A stretch of 64,000 bases of DNA, taken from assembly GCA_964630775.1 (NCBI GenBank), contig CAZVYY010000022.1, forward strand, positions 7,767-71,766, given 5' to 3'. A program made the position numbers and the translations under genes. Position 1 is the first letter of the stretch, and every line of letters starts with the position of its first letter. Of this stretch, positions 54,177-63,791 are shown piece by piece. The notes under the pieces were generated by a model, which did not search any database, was not told where the DNA came from, and was given only the letters and a program-made list of their open reading frames with translations. Source of the stretch: Anaeroglomus sp964630775. Its GTDB lineage: Bacteria; Planctomycetota; Phycisphaerae; Sedimentisphaerales; Anaerohalosphaeraceae.

Positions 54177-55559
54177 TCACTTTTCTGCTGTTTTCCCCGA
54201 ATTTTTTCTGCTGTCTCGCACTACAAAATTCTCAACCGCTTCCGCAACGCCTTCCTTTTCCATAGTTTCAAATACGCAGTCCTCCAGGACAACATTCTGA
54301 ATCGGACACCGCGAATACCCTTTGACCAGCCAGGGATACTTACTCTTCCGGCAGCAGACACTGGTCATGAAAATATTGCGGACAATCGGATCGAATTTGC
54401 CGGTGTCGCCTTCCTGATAATAAAAATCGATCAGCAGCGCTGCCTCACGCACCTGCGACATGATTACATTCCGCATGAAGATATTTTCAACCACACCGCC
54501 CCGGACGGAATTGGTTTTGATGCGCAAGCCCCGCTCCAGATTGGGACTGTCCATCAGGCAGTCTTCGGTGAAGATATTCCGTGCACTGCCGGAAATCTCG
54601 CTGCCGATAACGACCCCGCCGTGCCCCTCTTTCATGGTACATTTACGCACTACGATATTTTCCGATGCCGCATTGACCCGCCTGCCGTCGGCATTACGTC
54701 CCGATTTGATTGCAATGCAGTCATCGCCCGTATCAAAGAAACAGTCCTCAATTAAAACATCTTTGCAGGATTCCGGATTGCACCCATCGTTATTGGGTCC
54801 ATAACCAACCACAGTGACCCTGCGAACCGTAATATTCTGGCTCAACACCGGGTGAATATGCCACATCGGACTGTTTTTGATGGTGACGCCCTCAATCAGG
54901 ATATTTTTGCACCGATATGGCTGAATCATATTTGGGCGCAGCTTGTGATCCTTGCCGTAAATCCTCTGTTCGACCGGAACCTGCTTTTCGGCCTGTTCCA
55001 CCAGGGCATTGACATCGGCCTTCTGCGTCCATTTCCATCGCCACCAGTTGGTGATATCGGCGTTACCATTGAGTGTCCCGCTGCCGGTGATGGCGATATT
55101 ATCCTGTTCAAATGCGTAAATCAGCGGCGAATAATTCATGCATTCTGTCCCCTCAAAACGCGTATAGACTGCCGGCAGATAATCTTCTGGCGTTGTGAAA
55201 AAGCTGATAACAGCATCTTTTTCAAGATGTAAGTTCACATTTTTTTTCAGATGAATCGCGCCGGTCAAATATGTCCCTGCCGGAACAACTACCCTGCCGC
55301 CGCCCGCTAAGCTGCATGCAGTAATTGCTTTTTTAAACGCCTCGGTACAATCCCTGTTTCCATCGCCTGCCGCACCGTATTGGGTAACTAGGAAATCCTT
55401 ATCCGGAAACACCGGCGGCACTATCCGTTCCAATATTCCCGGCAGCATCGCCCAGCCCTGTTCGGCCGTCATCGGCTCAGAACAGCAGGCGTTTCCCAAT
55501 CCAATAAACAGACATACCAGAATCATCCATGCTTTCTTCGCGGCGTTACTTCGTATCAT
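54177..55559 (-). CDS. Secreted GH28 polygalacturonase-type hydrolase
   Basis: 460 residues from the ATG at 55559, chosen because AAGGG sits 6 bases upstream (it abuts the alternative ATG at 55565). A signal peptide ends near residue 26. The GH28 right-handed beta-helix motifs are intact: GPNNDGCNP (D258), TGDDCIAIKSG (D279, D280), GHGGVVIGSE (H313) and LRIKT (R346, K348). It should cleave galacturonan or rhamnogalacturonan linkages; exo-acting forms share this pattern. It is encoded 16 bases after the pectin esterase gene in the same direction, so the two act together on pectin. Confidence 0.93.
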   Translation of the reverse strand: MIRSNAAKKAWMILVCLFIGLGNACCSEPMTAEQGWAMLPGILERIVPPVFPDKDFLVTQYGAAGDGNRDCTEAFKKAITACSLAGGGRVVVPAGTYLTGAIHLKKNVNLHLEKDAVISFFTTPEDYLPAVYTRFEGTECMNYSPLIYAFEQDNIAITGSGTLNGNADITNWWRWKWTQKADVNALVEQAEKQVPVEQRIYGKDHKLRPNMIQPYRCKNILIEGVTIKNSPMWHIHPVLSQNITVRRVTVVGYGPNNDGCNPESCKDVLIEDCFFDTGDDCIAIKSGRNADGRRVNAASENIVVRKCTMKEGHGGVVIGSEISGSARNIFTEDCLMDSPNLERGLRIKTNSVRGGVVENIFMRNVIMSQVREAALLIDFYYQEGDTGKFDPIVRNIFMTSVCCRKSKYPWLVKGYSRCPIQNVVLEDCVFETMEKEGVAEAVENFVVRDSRKNSGKTAEK

Positions 55560-55575
55560 ACACATCCCTTTTCAA

Positions 55576-57363
55576 TCAATTGTTATGCTTCAATGCAGTT
55601 GGATTCCATCCATCTTTTCCGGCCAGTACCTTTTGTGCTGTTATCACTCGGGCTTGTTCCTCGGTTAGCTTCTCTGCCCACGGTACCCGTGCATTCGGAT
55701 TAGCACCCGGGCCGGTACTGCCGAATTCAGCATACCGGGACGTAGTCTCCCGATAGGGTTTGTCCCAATTATGCCAGCCAGCCGGACGAACCACCTCGGA
55801 CATCTCGGTATTGAGGAATATCACATTAGCATAATCGCGCCAGGGTCTGCCCAGATAAGTCCTGACCTCCTGCGACTGGCCGGTAATTGTACAATGAGAA
55901 AAAACATACCCAAACGGCTCGAATTCCGGCGTGGATGCCGCGGTAATATACCCATTTTTCAGACAAACAATTCTGCATTTTTCAAAAAATGCCGTCCCGC
56001 CGCCGAAGATAAAATCACAATGCCCCAGAATTGTGCAATTTTCATAATAATGCCGCCCCACATGATCGAGAATTGTATCCTGCCAGCCCAGAAAACGGCA
56101 GTTACGAAAAACCACCCGATCCCCGAATACAGCCATCGCCACCGCCTGTCCCACCGGCCCGGCTGAGTTCTCAAAAGTAATATTGTCGGCTCTGAAATCA
56201 TCGGCCTCAATCGTCACCGACGGTGTGCGAAATGTCCCAATCTCTTTGCCGTCGGCATTCTTTATCCCGGCGTATAAATCAAAGGTGAGAATCGTTTTCC
56301 CGGCATCCTGCCCCTTGAAATGAATAAACCGCTTGTACCTGGGCACAGCAATTCGCTCTTTATACACGCCCGGCGCAATCGTAATGGTTACCGGTTCGAG
56401 GTTGCCGTCGGGTACGGCATCCACCGCCGCCTGCACCGATGTAAACCGGCCTTGTCCATCGGCACTAACCGTTAACTCCACAGGCTTTCCGGCAATAGAA
56501 CCCGGCACCGCAGGCCGCCGCTGAGCCTGAACAGTCCGGGTCAGCCAGTCCACGATTTCTTTGACATACTGGGGACGAATCTGATTCCATTCACTGATGC
56601 GATGCCCGGCACCTTCAATGGTGATGATTTCACATGGTGCACAGTAATGATCCAGTTTGGCTTTAAAATTAACCGATTGCGAATACGGCACGCTGTTATC
56701 GTCCGTTCCGTGCAGCAGTAAAAACGGAGGCAGTCCTGCATTGACATACTGAATCGGTGATATCCGCTGGAGCATCGTTCGGGCATCATCATTCATCTCG
56801 CCGGGACGACCCAGCAGTTTCTGCATCGAAGGGCTTAATCCGCCGCGCCTCGCCGAATCCGCCTCATGATCCGTTGGCGGCGCTATACCCACCACTGCCT
56901 GCACACGTTCAGCCGGGTCAGCCTGAACCGCAGCCAGGCACGCCAGATGCCCACCGGCTGAATATCCAATCAGTGCGATCCGCGCAGCATCGCCCCGATA
57001 CTCGGTTGCATTAGCCCGAACCCAGCGAATTGCCGTTCTGACATCCTCGATGCAGGCCGGCCAGCGATACTGCGGCGCCAGTCGGTAATTGATGGAAAAC
57101 CACACAAATCCTGCCTCAGACAACGGCTTATATAGAAACTCCATATCCTTCTTATCCCCGCCGCTCCATCCTCCCCCATGAATCAGGATTACCGCAGGAC
57201 GCAAACCTTTTCCCTCGGGTACACACGTATCCAGCAGGAGCGATTGGCCCCCTGCTGTGCCATAGACAATATCCTCATAAAGCCCGGCAGGTTGTTCCGA
57301 TACCGCCCCGCCAGAGATGCCCCCGATGACCAACCATGCAAAATACCAGAAACATTTTATCAT
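55576..57363 (-). CDS. Acetylesterase-pectin methylesterase fusion (alpha/beta hydrolase + CE8)
   Basis: 595 residues with a signal peptide (about 1-22). Residues 25-280 are an alpha/beta hydrolase of the acetyl-esterase/BD-FAE type: oxyanion HGGGW, nucleophile S135 in GYSAGG, acid D221 or D222, H254 in GAGHR. Residues 295-595 are a CE8 pectin methylesterase: GWQDT (D429), GHCDFIFGG (D450) and YLGRPWRDY (R506); the 21-residue spacing of the two Asp matches the family. One protein could thus remove both acetyl and methyl esters from pectin before the GH28 enzyme cuts. The esterase specificity is inferred from context. Confidence 0.9.
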   Translation of the reverse strand: MIKCFWYFAWLVIGGISGGAVSEQPAGLYEDIVYGTAGGQSLLLDTCVPEGKGLRPAVILIHGGGWSGGDKKDMEFLYKPLSEAGFVWFSINYRLAPQYRWPACIEDVRTAIRWVRANATEYRGDAARIALIGYSAGGHLACLAAVQADPAERVQAVVGIAPPTDHEADSARRGGLSPSMQKLLGRPGEMNDDARTMLQRISPIQYVNAGLPPFLLLHGTDDNSVPYSQSVNFKAKLDHYCAPCEIITIEGAGHRISEWNQIRPQYVKEIVDWLTRTVQAQRRPAVPGSIAGKPVELTVSADGQGRFTSVQAAVDAVPDGNLEPVTITIAPGVYKERIAVPRYKRFIHFKGQDAGKTILTFDLYAGIKNADGKEIGTFRTPSVTIEADDFRADNITFENSAGPVGQAVAMAVFGDRVVFRNCRFLGWQDTILDHVGRHYYENCTILGHCDFIFGGGTAFFEKCRIVCLKNGYITAASTPEFEPFGYVFSHCTITGQSQEVRTYLGRPWRDYANVIFLNTEMSEVVRPAGWHNWDKPYRETTSRYAEFGSTGPGANPNARVPWAEKLTEEQARVITAQKVLAGKDGWNPTALKHNN

Positions 57364-57485
57364 TGCCTGAATCCCATCGCTATTGAGCCTGATGTGTTGT
57401 TTGCTTTAATCGGTGACAATAGAAGACAGCGTCCGTCGATATGAAATAACAGAGTGCTTTTATATGATACGTCGTTTTTTAAAAA

Positions 57486-58301
57486 TTAGGGGCCCATCGC
57501 TCGAAAAACCGTATAGATGGCAGTACTGTAGAAACCCAAATCGAAGCCTCCTGCATCCAGTGTCGTCCAGATATCCCGTCCGGCCGGATCTTTGAGATCA
57601 TTAAATACCCCCTGATCGTTGCAGTATGCAACATGACCGTCGCCATACAATCCATTCAGACCATAAAGCTTGTTATTCTGATGGCTTATCGTAGGACGAT
57701 TATGGATAATATCCGTGGTATAGGGCAGACTCGGATGCAGGCGGATATATTTGGTCGCCATTTCCTGCGGAGCATGGGTCGATAAATTAAGTTTGGCATT
57801 TCGTTCTACCGGGTAGTAAGTCAATCCCATCCGCACCCACTGGTTGCTTCCGCTGGCGGTATTATAGTCCTGCGGCAGGGATCCCCATGGCCCTGGCTTG
57901 ACATAAGATTTATATTTGTATCCGTCCAGCCGATTACCCGGACAGTAAAAAATCTCCGGCACGTCAATATAATCCAGTTCATACAAATATGCGAATCGAA
58001 GCGGCTTGAGTTTTCCGTCGGCATATCGGAGATTATCGCGATAGAGCGTATAGCGATGCGTCTCGGCTTTGGGCGGACTGGACAAATCAAGCTCATCCGG
58101 CAGAAACTCTTTAAACGCGTCCGCATACAGCTTCATTGCTGTGCCGATCTGTTTGAGTCGGGTTGCGCAAACCACCCGTTTGGAATATTCTTTGGCTCTT
58201 TTCAATCCGGGGATTAAAATCGACAGCAGCAGTGCGATAATGGCAATTACCACCAGCAGCTCAATCAGTGTAAATGCGCGTCTTTGGTTCTTGTTTCTCA
58301 T
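57486..58301 (-). CDS. Pseudopilin-like protein
   Basis: 271 residues; AAGGG upstream. The leader MRNKNQRRA is followed by FTLIELLVVIAIIALLLS, with Ala at the position before cleavage. VVCATRLKQIGTAMKLYAD follows, and the C-terminal part has GLNGLYGDGHVAYCNDQGV, the DGH motif of the planctomycete family. It is the last gene of a cluster with three DNRLRE-type secreted proteins. It is the third pseudopilin gene in the window that accompanies lectin-like or adhesion-like proteins. Confidence 0.9.
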   Translation of the reverse strand: MRNKNQRRAFTLIELLVVIAIIALLLSILIPGLKRAKEYSKRVVCATRLKQIGTAMKLYADAFKEFLPDELDLSSPPKAETHRYTLYRDNLRYADGKLKPLRFAYLYELDYIDVPEIFYCPGNRLDGYKYKSYVKPGPWGSLPQDYNTASGSNQWVRMGLTYYPVERNAKLNLSTHAPQEMATKYIRLHPSLPYTTDIIHNRPTISHQNNKLYGLNGLYGDGHVAYCNDQGVFNDLKDPAGRDIWTTLDAGGFDLGFYSTAIYTVFRAMGP

Positions 58302-58452
58302 ATTTCAATCCCTTAATTCAATTGACACACCACAGGTTGTGCTTTCCTGTATTTTTATACCCTCCGCTTATTGAACACTCAATCTTACTCAGACTCGCAC
58401 CGAAAGCCGAGGCGGTCATGAGTCATTAGTACTCTTGACGCAATTCCAGGTG

Positions 58453-59829
58453 TCAGTTGCCGCAAAGCCCCAGGGTGTCGGTGCAATTGAGCCAGTCGGC
58501 AGCAATAAGTTCCATGAAATCACTTAAATCCACGATGCAGTCCCGATTCTGATCCCCGATATTGTAAGCGGCACCCGTCTCAATGTGGGACGCATCACAA
58601 GAAGTATCCCCGACCACAATTCGAAGCGAATCTGAGCTTTCTTTCTCACCATCGCTGGCAGTCAGCATAAACCGATAATCACCGCGTTCGGTTATGGTGA
58701 CTGTCGTGTCCTCGGTATTCGGTGATTGAATCACCGCCGAAACCGGGCCTGAAATCTGCGTCCAGGAATATGTCAATTTGGCAGGAACCGGCATACCATC
58801 ATCGGTCACTGTTGCATCCAGGATAACTTCCGAAGGCAGGCCCCAGAGCGTCTGATTTATTCCTGCTTTAACGACAGGAACTTCGTTGTTATAAGTCGAG
58901 AAACTCCATTGCTCACCCGGAATAAGACTTGGAACCCTGCTTGAATCATGGCAATCGACGAACCAGTAATAGGTTGTCTTATCGTTGAGATTCCCAAAGA
59001 CAGGAAAATTCATCGTATTAATCGCAACCGTATTGACATTATTGCCCAGCGTCACCTTATCCATCTGCGGCCGATTGGGTTCGGTCTGACCTGGCAGTAA
59101 ATACCCCAGATAGACATCACAGTAGATGGGCGTTCCCGGCACATTCGGTTCAGGCAGCGTCCACGACAAAGCCGGCAGCGATGTTTCCACCACCGCTCCC
59201 ACAGCCGGGGACGGTTCGTCTGCTCCGATTGGATAATAGACAATGTGAAGCGCCGGCCGTCGCGCTGCGACTAAATTGTCATGGGTGGCAAAGTTCAATA
59301 AATTCGGCGAGTTATGCAAAACAAACTGAACGATGCCGTCTGTATCCGCCTGAAGGGCGGCCAGCACATCAATATCAAACGTCTGACCGGCAACGCCGTT
59401 GGTAAAACTCACCGTCGAAAGCAAGGTGGTCTTTGTCGAATCCAAAGCGGCAAGACTGCCGGGGTCATTTCCCGGGGCATTATTCCAGGTTATTTGTGTC
59501 TCCGCCCAATTGATATTGTCCTGACAATCATCGTTGACATACGACACGTCACAGCTTTGAGCACCCGCCTTGTCTTCCTGCAGAGCGATTGTCAGTGTCG
59601 CCGTCTTCAGCCGGGCAGTATCAACGGATTTCAATCCCGTAAATTTAATCCAGGATTTGTTGCCGTTGGACGTTCTGCGAACAGAAAGCTTGCTTGGATC
59701 AGACCGATTGGTATCCACATAGCTGCCGCCCTCCGTTCTGCAACTAACGCTGGCCGTAAAGCTGACACTCTCACCGAATACCACGCCGGTAAAAATTGCT
59801 GTCACCAATATTAAATATAATTTTTTCAT
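58453..59829 (-). CDS. Secreted DNRLRE-domain protein with dockerin-like tail (paralogue 1)
   Basis: 458 residues from the ATG at 59829 (GGAGATATACA upstream). After a signal peptide, a DNRLRE-type domain spans about 20-210, with ITWNNAPGND and a closing repeat of beta strands. A fibronectin-like region (about 215-320), a PKD/cadherin-like domain (about 325-405, VTITERGDYRFMLTASDGE) and a tail with GDQNRDCIVDLSDFMELIA follow. It resembles the next gene over its whole length, so the pair is a tandem duplication. Probable adhesion or structural role. Confidence 0.87.
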   Translation of the reverse strand: MKKLYLILVTAIFTGVVFGESVSFTASVSCRTEGGSYVDTNRSDPSKLSVRRTSNGNKSWIKFTGLKSVDTARLKTATLTIALQEDKAGAQSCDVSYVNDDCQDNINWAETQITWNNAPGNDPGSLAALDSTKTTLLSTVSFTNGVAGQTFDIDVLAALQADTDGIVQFVLHNSPNLLNFATHDNLVAARRPALHIVYYPIGADEPSPAVGAVVETSLPALSWTLPEPNVPGTPIYCDVYLGYLLPGQTEPNRPQMDKVTLGNNVNTVAINTMNFPVFGNLNDKTTYYWFVDCHDSSRVPSLIPGEQWSFSTYNNEVPVVKAGINQTLWGLPSEVILDATVTDDGMPVPAKLTYSWTQISGPVSAVIQSPNTEDTTVTITERGDYRFMLTASDGEKESSDSLRIVVGDTSCDASHIETGAAYNIGDQNRDCIVDLSDFMELIAADWLNCTDTLGLCGN

Positions 59830-59931
59830 TGTATATCTCCTCATAGACCAAACCGCCTGTTCTCAGATAGCCATTGGGCAACATACTCAATGAAAATCAT
59901 CTTCAGGCTGAGTATCAATCCCGTCATGGCT

Positions 59932-61353
59932 TTATTTGATGCAGTCCGTTAACGTATCGGTACAATCCAGCCAGTTGGCGGAAATCAGCACTGCGAAATC
60001 CTGCAGATTCACAATGCAGTCCTGATTCTGATCGCCGGCGTCATACGGCTGACCAGTACTCATGTGTGATGCATCACAGGAATTGGTTCCAACTATAATC
60101 TGAACCGTATCGGCTGCCTGCCGGTTGCCGTCATCGGCTTTAAGCTCAAAGACATAAGTGCCGCGGGCAGTGATCGTTACCGAGGTATCATCCGTGTCAT
60201 TCGGGCTGATGGTGACCGCTGGACCGCTAATCTGACTCCACATCACTGTATAAGCAGGGGTTGGCATGCCGTCATCCGATGTCGTTCCGTCCAGCAGAAT
60301 GATTTCCTGTCCCAGAGTACCGCTCTTGCCCAGCCATGCCACCTGATCGGGACCGGCATCCACCGCCGGCGCTGCATTATTATTCGTAAAGAAACTCCAC
60401 ATCTGCCCGTTAATCACAGCCGGGGAACTGCTGTCATGCACATCCACCTTCCAGTAATACGTCTGCTGATTATTCAACGCTCCATATTTTGGAAAATTCG
60501 CTTTATTAACGGCCACCGTGGAAATCCCCGCCGTCAATGTCTTTTTATCCATCGTCAGCACATTGGGTTCCGTTCCCAGATACACGTCACAGGTCAAAAT
60601 GCCGCCGGGTGAATTGGGTTCCGGGTTGCTCCACGACAAAGACGCCAAATCGGTCTCGACAACAGCCTCATCCGCCGGATTGGGATCGTGAGCCTTGTCA
60701 GGATTTTTACCTAACGCATAGGTCAGGGTTAAAATCGGCTCCAGGGGCTGTCCGGCATTCCACAGGTACGTTGTGCTGCCGGCAGTAAAGATAAAGGTGA
60801 TTTTACCATCCGTGTCGGTATTCAAAAATGCCGTCAGCGCTGCACGGTTGGCCCCCGGTGTTTCCGACATTACATTCAGGACCGGCACCGGGATTGACGC
60901 TGAGTACAGCGAGGTTGTCTTGGCTGCGATCAAGCCAGTACCGCTGTTAATATCGTTGCCCGGGGCGTTATTCCATGTTAGTCCGGATGCGATCCAGCCT
61001 TCAAGACCGGCCGCATCATTCAGGCCGCTGACCACATAACTTTTGGCCCCGGTTTCAGACTTGCCGCCATAAAAAGTCAGTCCGGCATCGAGAATGTTGC
61101 CGGGGATGCTGGAATCTTCGGCATACAGGGAAGTCATATCAAATTGGAGCCATGATTTTTTGCAGTCATTACTGCCCGATACCGCGCGTGTCATCAATTG
61201 CGTGGTATTCCCCATAACCGTGTCCGGGGTTCGCCAGTCTGTCGCTTTGCCCTGAGATGCCTTGACAGAAACCGTTCTGCTTGCCTGAGCAATCGAATCG
61301 AATACAATTAGGAATGCCAATAAAACTGCCGTCAAGAAACAAATGTTCTTCAT
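59932..61353 (-). CDS. Secreted DNRLRE-domain protein with dockerin-like tail (paralogue 2)
   Basis: 473 residues from the ATG at 61353 (GAGGAG upstream). Same architecture as the neighbouring paralogue: signal peptide, DNRLRE domain (LTWNNAPGND), fibronectin-like region (AVVETDLASLSWSNPEPNSP), PKD-like domain (VTITARGTYVFELKADDGN) and a tail with GDQNQDCIVNLQDFAVLISA. About 100 bases upstream an inverted repeat, TGTGCAT (61441-61447)/ATGCACA (61465-61471), could be regulatory. Confidence 0.87.
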   Translation of the reverse strand: MKNICFLTAVLLAFLIVFDSIAQASRTVSVKASQGKATDWRTPDTVMGNTTQLMTRAVSGSNDCKKSWLQFDMTSLYAEDSSIPGNILDAGLTFYGGKSETGAKSYVVSGLNDAAGLEGWIASGLTWNNAPGNDINSGTGLIAAKTTSLYSASIPVPVLNVMSETPGANRAALTAFLNTDTDGKITFIFTAGSTTYLWNAGQPLEPILTLTYALGKNPDKAHDPNPADEAVVETDLASLSWSNPEPNSPGGILTCDVYLGTEPNVLTMDKKTLTAGISTVAVNKANFPKYGALNNQQTYYWKVDVHDSSSPAVINGQMWSFFTNNNAAPAVDAGPDQVAWLGKSGTLGQEIILLDGTTSDDGMPTPAYTVMWSQISGPAVTISPNDTDDTSVTITARGTYVFELKADDGNRQAADTVQIIVGTNSCDASHMSTGQPYDAGDQNQDCIVNLQDFAVLISANWLDCTDTLTDCIK

Positions 61354-61520
61354 ATTTGATCTCCTCATTTATATGACATACAAAGATGCCACCGCTTCAT
61401 TTCGGCAGTATCTTCATAAACTCTGCGCAACCCAACCGACTGTGCATATCGCAGCGTACGCATAATGCACAATGAAAGCCTCTATCCTGCGTTACAGGTA
61501 TTCACGGCTTATCGAAATCG

Positions 61521-62267
61521 CTACCAAATCACGGCACTCAGATTATATTTTGGCAGGGCTTTAAGGCGTTTCTTCAGCATTGCCAGTCCACCTACTCCAA
61601 ACAGTATCAGGCTTGCCGGTTCCGGAATTTCAATGGTCAACACGGGCACATAATCTGCATTATAGTAGGAACCTGCCAGCACATTATACATGTACGTGGT
61701 TCCGCCGGCCGTAAATATAAAGGTCACCAGCCCATCGGTATCAGTATTCAAAAATGCTGTCACATCCTGGGTCGCTGCCCCGTTGGCCACCGTCGGATTG
61801 ACGGTGTACAGCGCAACCGTCTGATCGGCAAGCAGTGCTGTACCGCTGGTTGTGTCATTGCCCGGAGCCGAGAACCAGTCGATCGTATTGGCGCTCCACG
61901 CCTCATTTCCGCCATCCTTCAAGCCGCTAACAACATACGATTTGGCATCGGTAATCGCGTAAATGGTAAGTGTTGCGCTGGCAATATTGCCCTGCAGGCC
62001 TGGATTTGAAGCATACAGATTTGAAAGATCAAACTGAAGATAAGATTTGTTGGCATCCAGCGTATTGAGTGCCGGATCGTCATCCCAAACTCCAGCCGTG
62101 CGAGTTTTCAGACGTGTTTCTGAAACCCAGACACCTGAATCGCTCTTGTACTGAATCGCTTTGCCCTGCGCTGCTGTGATAACAACACCTGCCTGTGAGG
62201 TTCCAGATAGTACAACGAGCAGAATCAGCATCACGACCAACATGTTGCATAAACCCAATTTGTTCAT
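61521..62267 (-). CDS. DNRLRE-domain protein with PEP-CTERM tail
   Basis: 248 residues; GAGGAGAGG upstream. A signal peptide (to about residue 26) and one DNRLRE-type domain share with the two following paralogues the phrases AKSYVVSGL, APGNDTTSGT and NTDTDGLVTFIFTAG. Instead of a dockerin-like tail it ends in a PEP-CTERM anchor (IPEPASLILFGVGGLAML, then KKR) followed by about 14 extra residues, which is longer than usual. It is the first gene of the minus-strand cluster and is divergent from the XylR-like regulator. Confidence 0.88.
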   Translation of the reverse strand: MNKLGLCNMLVVMLILLVVLSGTSQAGVVITAAQGKAIQYKSDSGVWVSETRLKTRTAGVWDDDPALNTLDANKSYLQFDLSNLYASNPGLQGNIASATLTIYAITDAKSYVVSGLKDGGNEAWSANTIDWFSAPGNDTTSGTALLADQTVALYTVNPTVANGAATQDVTAFLNTDTDGLVTFIFTAGGTTYMYNVLAGSYYNADYVPVLTIEIPEPASLILFGVGGLAMLKKRLKALPKYNLSAVIW

Positions 62268-62594
62268 TTTACCTCTCCTCTCAATTCAATGCATTGCACA
62301 TCGTAAACTGCTCCCATCAGGTACGATACCTAATGGGTACCCTCAAGAACAAAATATATCGCGATTATAAACTTTTTCATTTTCTATTATCTCAAACTGG
62401 ATGCGACAAAATAAGGCAATGTTGCGCAGAAATAACAGCTTTTTTGCGCAAATATCGGACATAAATCAACTTTTAACTGAAAAACTATCCTTTGGCATTC
62501 CTTTCCAGAATGGCTTGACAAACTTTCGCAAACATGATACACAAAATGACATAGCAAATTACGGCATGAAGGATTTAACGACCGGGTCGGACAG
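62268..62594. other. Divergent intergenic region with regulatory sequences
   Basis: This 327-base region lies between the DNRLRE cluster and the XylR-like gene and has no coding frame I support. It contains a palindrome AGGTACGATACCT (62319-62331), a minus-strand TATAAT (62369-62364) without a good -35, and on the plus strand TTGACA (62515-62520) followed by a weak -10. Several TTGCGCA/TTCGCAAA words occur and may be binding half-sites. Confidence 0.5.
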
Positions 62595-63791
62595 ATGCCT
62601 ATGAAAGAAAAGACAAAAATTGCGTTTGTTCATAATAGCATCACCCAAAATACCCAGAAAATCATGTCCGGAATCACCGATTATGTGAAGGCTAACACAA
62701 ACTGGCAATTAATCGTCTGGCCGGACAGCTCGCTTGAATCTCTTGCATTTCTGAAGCGACGAAATTGCAAAGGCGCCCTTGTAAGCGTCCAAACCTCTAC
62801 GAAAGCCCAGCAAATCCTTGATATCGGGATGCCGGTTGTCGCTTTTTCAACCCTCCAGGCCATGCATGCTTTACCCTATATCAGTGCTGACTCCGAAAAA
62901 GTTGCCCAGACCGCCTATGACTATTTTGTCCGAAGGCGATTTACGAATTTTGCTTTCTTTGGACTGACCGAGGCACGCTGGTCCCTGGAACGCATGAATC
63001 ATTTTGCGCGTTGTGCTGCTGCCGATGGACGAAAATTGTATATCTATGAGGGGGGGCTGATTCCGCTGGCCAATGACCTCGTTCCGTTTAATCAGCTCTG
63101 GATCGGCATGACCCTGAATCACGGCCAGCAGGGGCTGGTGGACTGGCTCAAGCAGTTGCCTAAACCCGTCGCCATTCTGGTGAGTTGCGACATCCTGGCT
63201 TGTTATCTTATCAATACTGCTCGAGAAGCAGGCCTTGCTATTCCCGAAGACATTGCCATACTCGGCGTGGATAATGATGAGGCCGTCTGTACCATCTGTG
63301 ATCCGCCGCTGTCCAGTATCTCGTTTAATCTGAGCAAGGCCGGATATGACGCCGCCGCCCTGCTGGATGCCATCATTTCAGGGCGTGACACCCTCAGCGG
63401 TCAATGTATCCGCATGCAGCCGGCCGAAGTTAAAAGCCGCGGCTCAACCGACATTTTTGCTGTTGATGACCCCGACATGGTTCAGGCTCTGAAGTTTATC
63501 CATGACAACCGCACCCAGGCTATGCAGGTGGATGACATTGCCCGCCATCTGTGCATCAGCAAGCGGTCCCTGCAGATGAAATTCAGGAAGACGCTCGGAC
63601 GCTCCATCCACGACGAAATCGTCCATGCCCATTATGATGTCGCACGTGCCCTCTTGATTGACACCGACCTGCCGCTGGACACCATCGCTGCACGCGCAGG
63701 CTTTAACTCCACAACCAATATGCGTCGAGCCTTCAAGGAACTGACCGGCCAACTCCCCCATCTCTGGCGAGATGCCCATCGTTCTGCTTAA
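62595..63791 (+). CDS. XylR-like AraC-family regulator with sugar-binding domain
   Basis: 398 residues. Residues about 8-275 are a LacI/periplasmic-binding-like sensor (KIAFVHNSITQNTQKIMSG, IAILGVDNDEAVCTICDPPL). Residues about 290-395 are an AraC-type double helix-turn-helix (VDDIARHLCISKRSLQMKFR, then DTIAARAGFNSTTNMRRAFK). This is the domain order of E. coli XylR, an activator responding to xylose. The start at 62595 could equally be the ATG at 62601. Divergent from the DNRLRE cluster, it is the natural candidate to control it. Ligand unknown. Confidence 0.92.
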   Translation: MPMKEKTKIAFVHNSITQNTQKIMSGITDYVKANTNWQLIVWPDSSLESLAFLKRRNCKGALVSVQTSTKAQQILDIGMPVVAFSTLQAMHALPYISADSEKVAQTAYDYFVRRRFTNFAFFGLTEARWSLERMNHFARCAAADGRKLYIYEGGLIPLANDLVPFNQLWIGMTLNHGQQGLVDWLKQLPKPVAILVSCDILACYLINTAREAGLAIPEDIAILGVDNDEAVCTICDPPLSSISFNLSKAGYDAAALLDAIISGRDTLSGQCIRMQPAEVKSRGSTDIFAVDDPDMVQALKFIHDNRTQAMQVDDIARHLCISKRSLQMKFRKTLGRSIHDEIVHAHYDVARALLIDTDLPLDTIAARAGFNSTTNMRRAFKELTGQLPHLWRDAHRSA

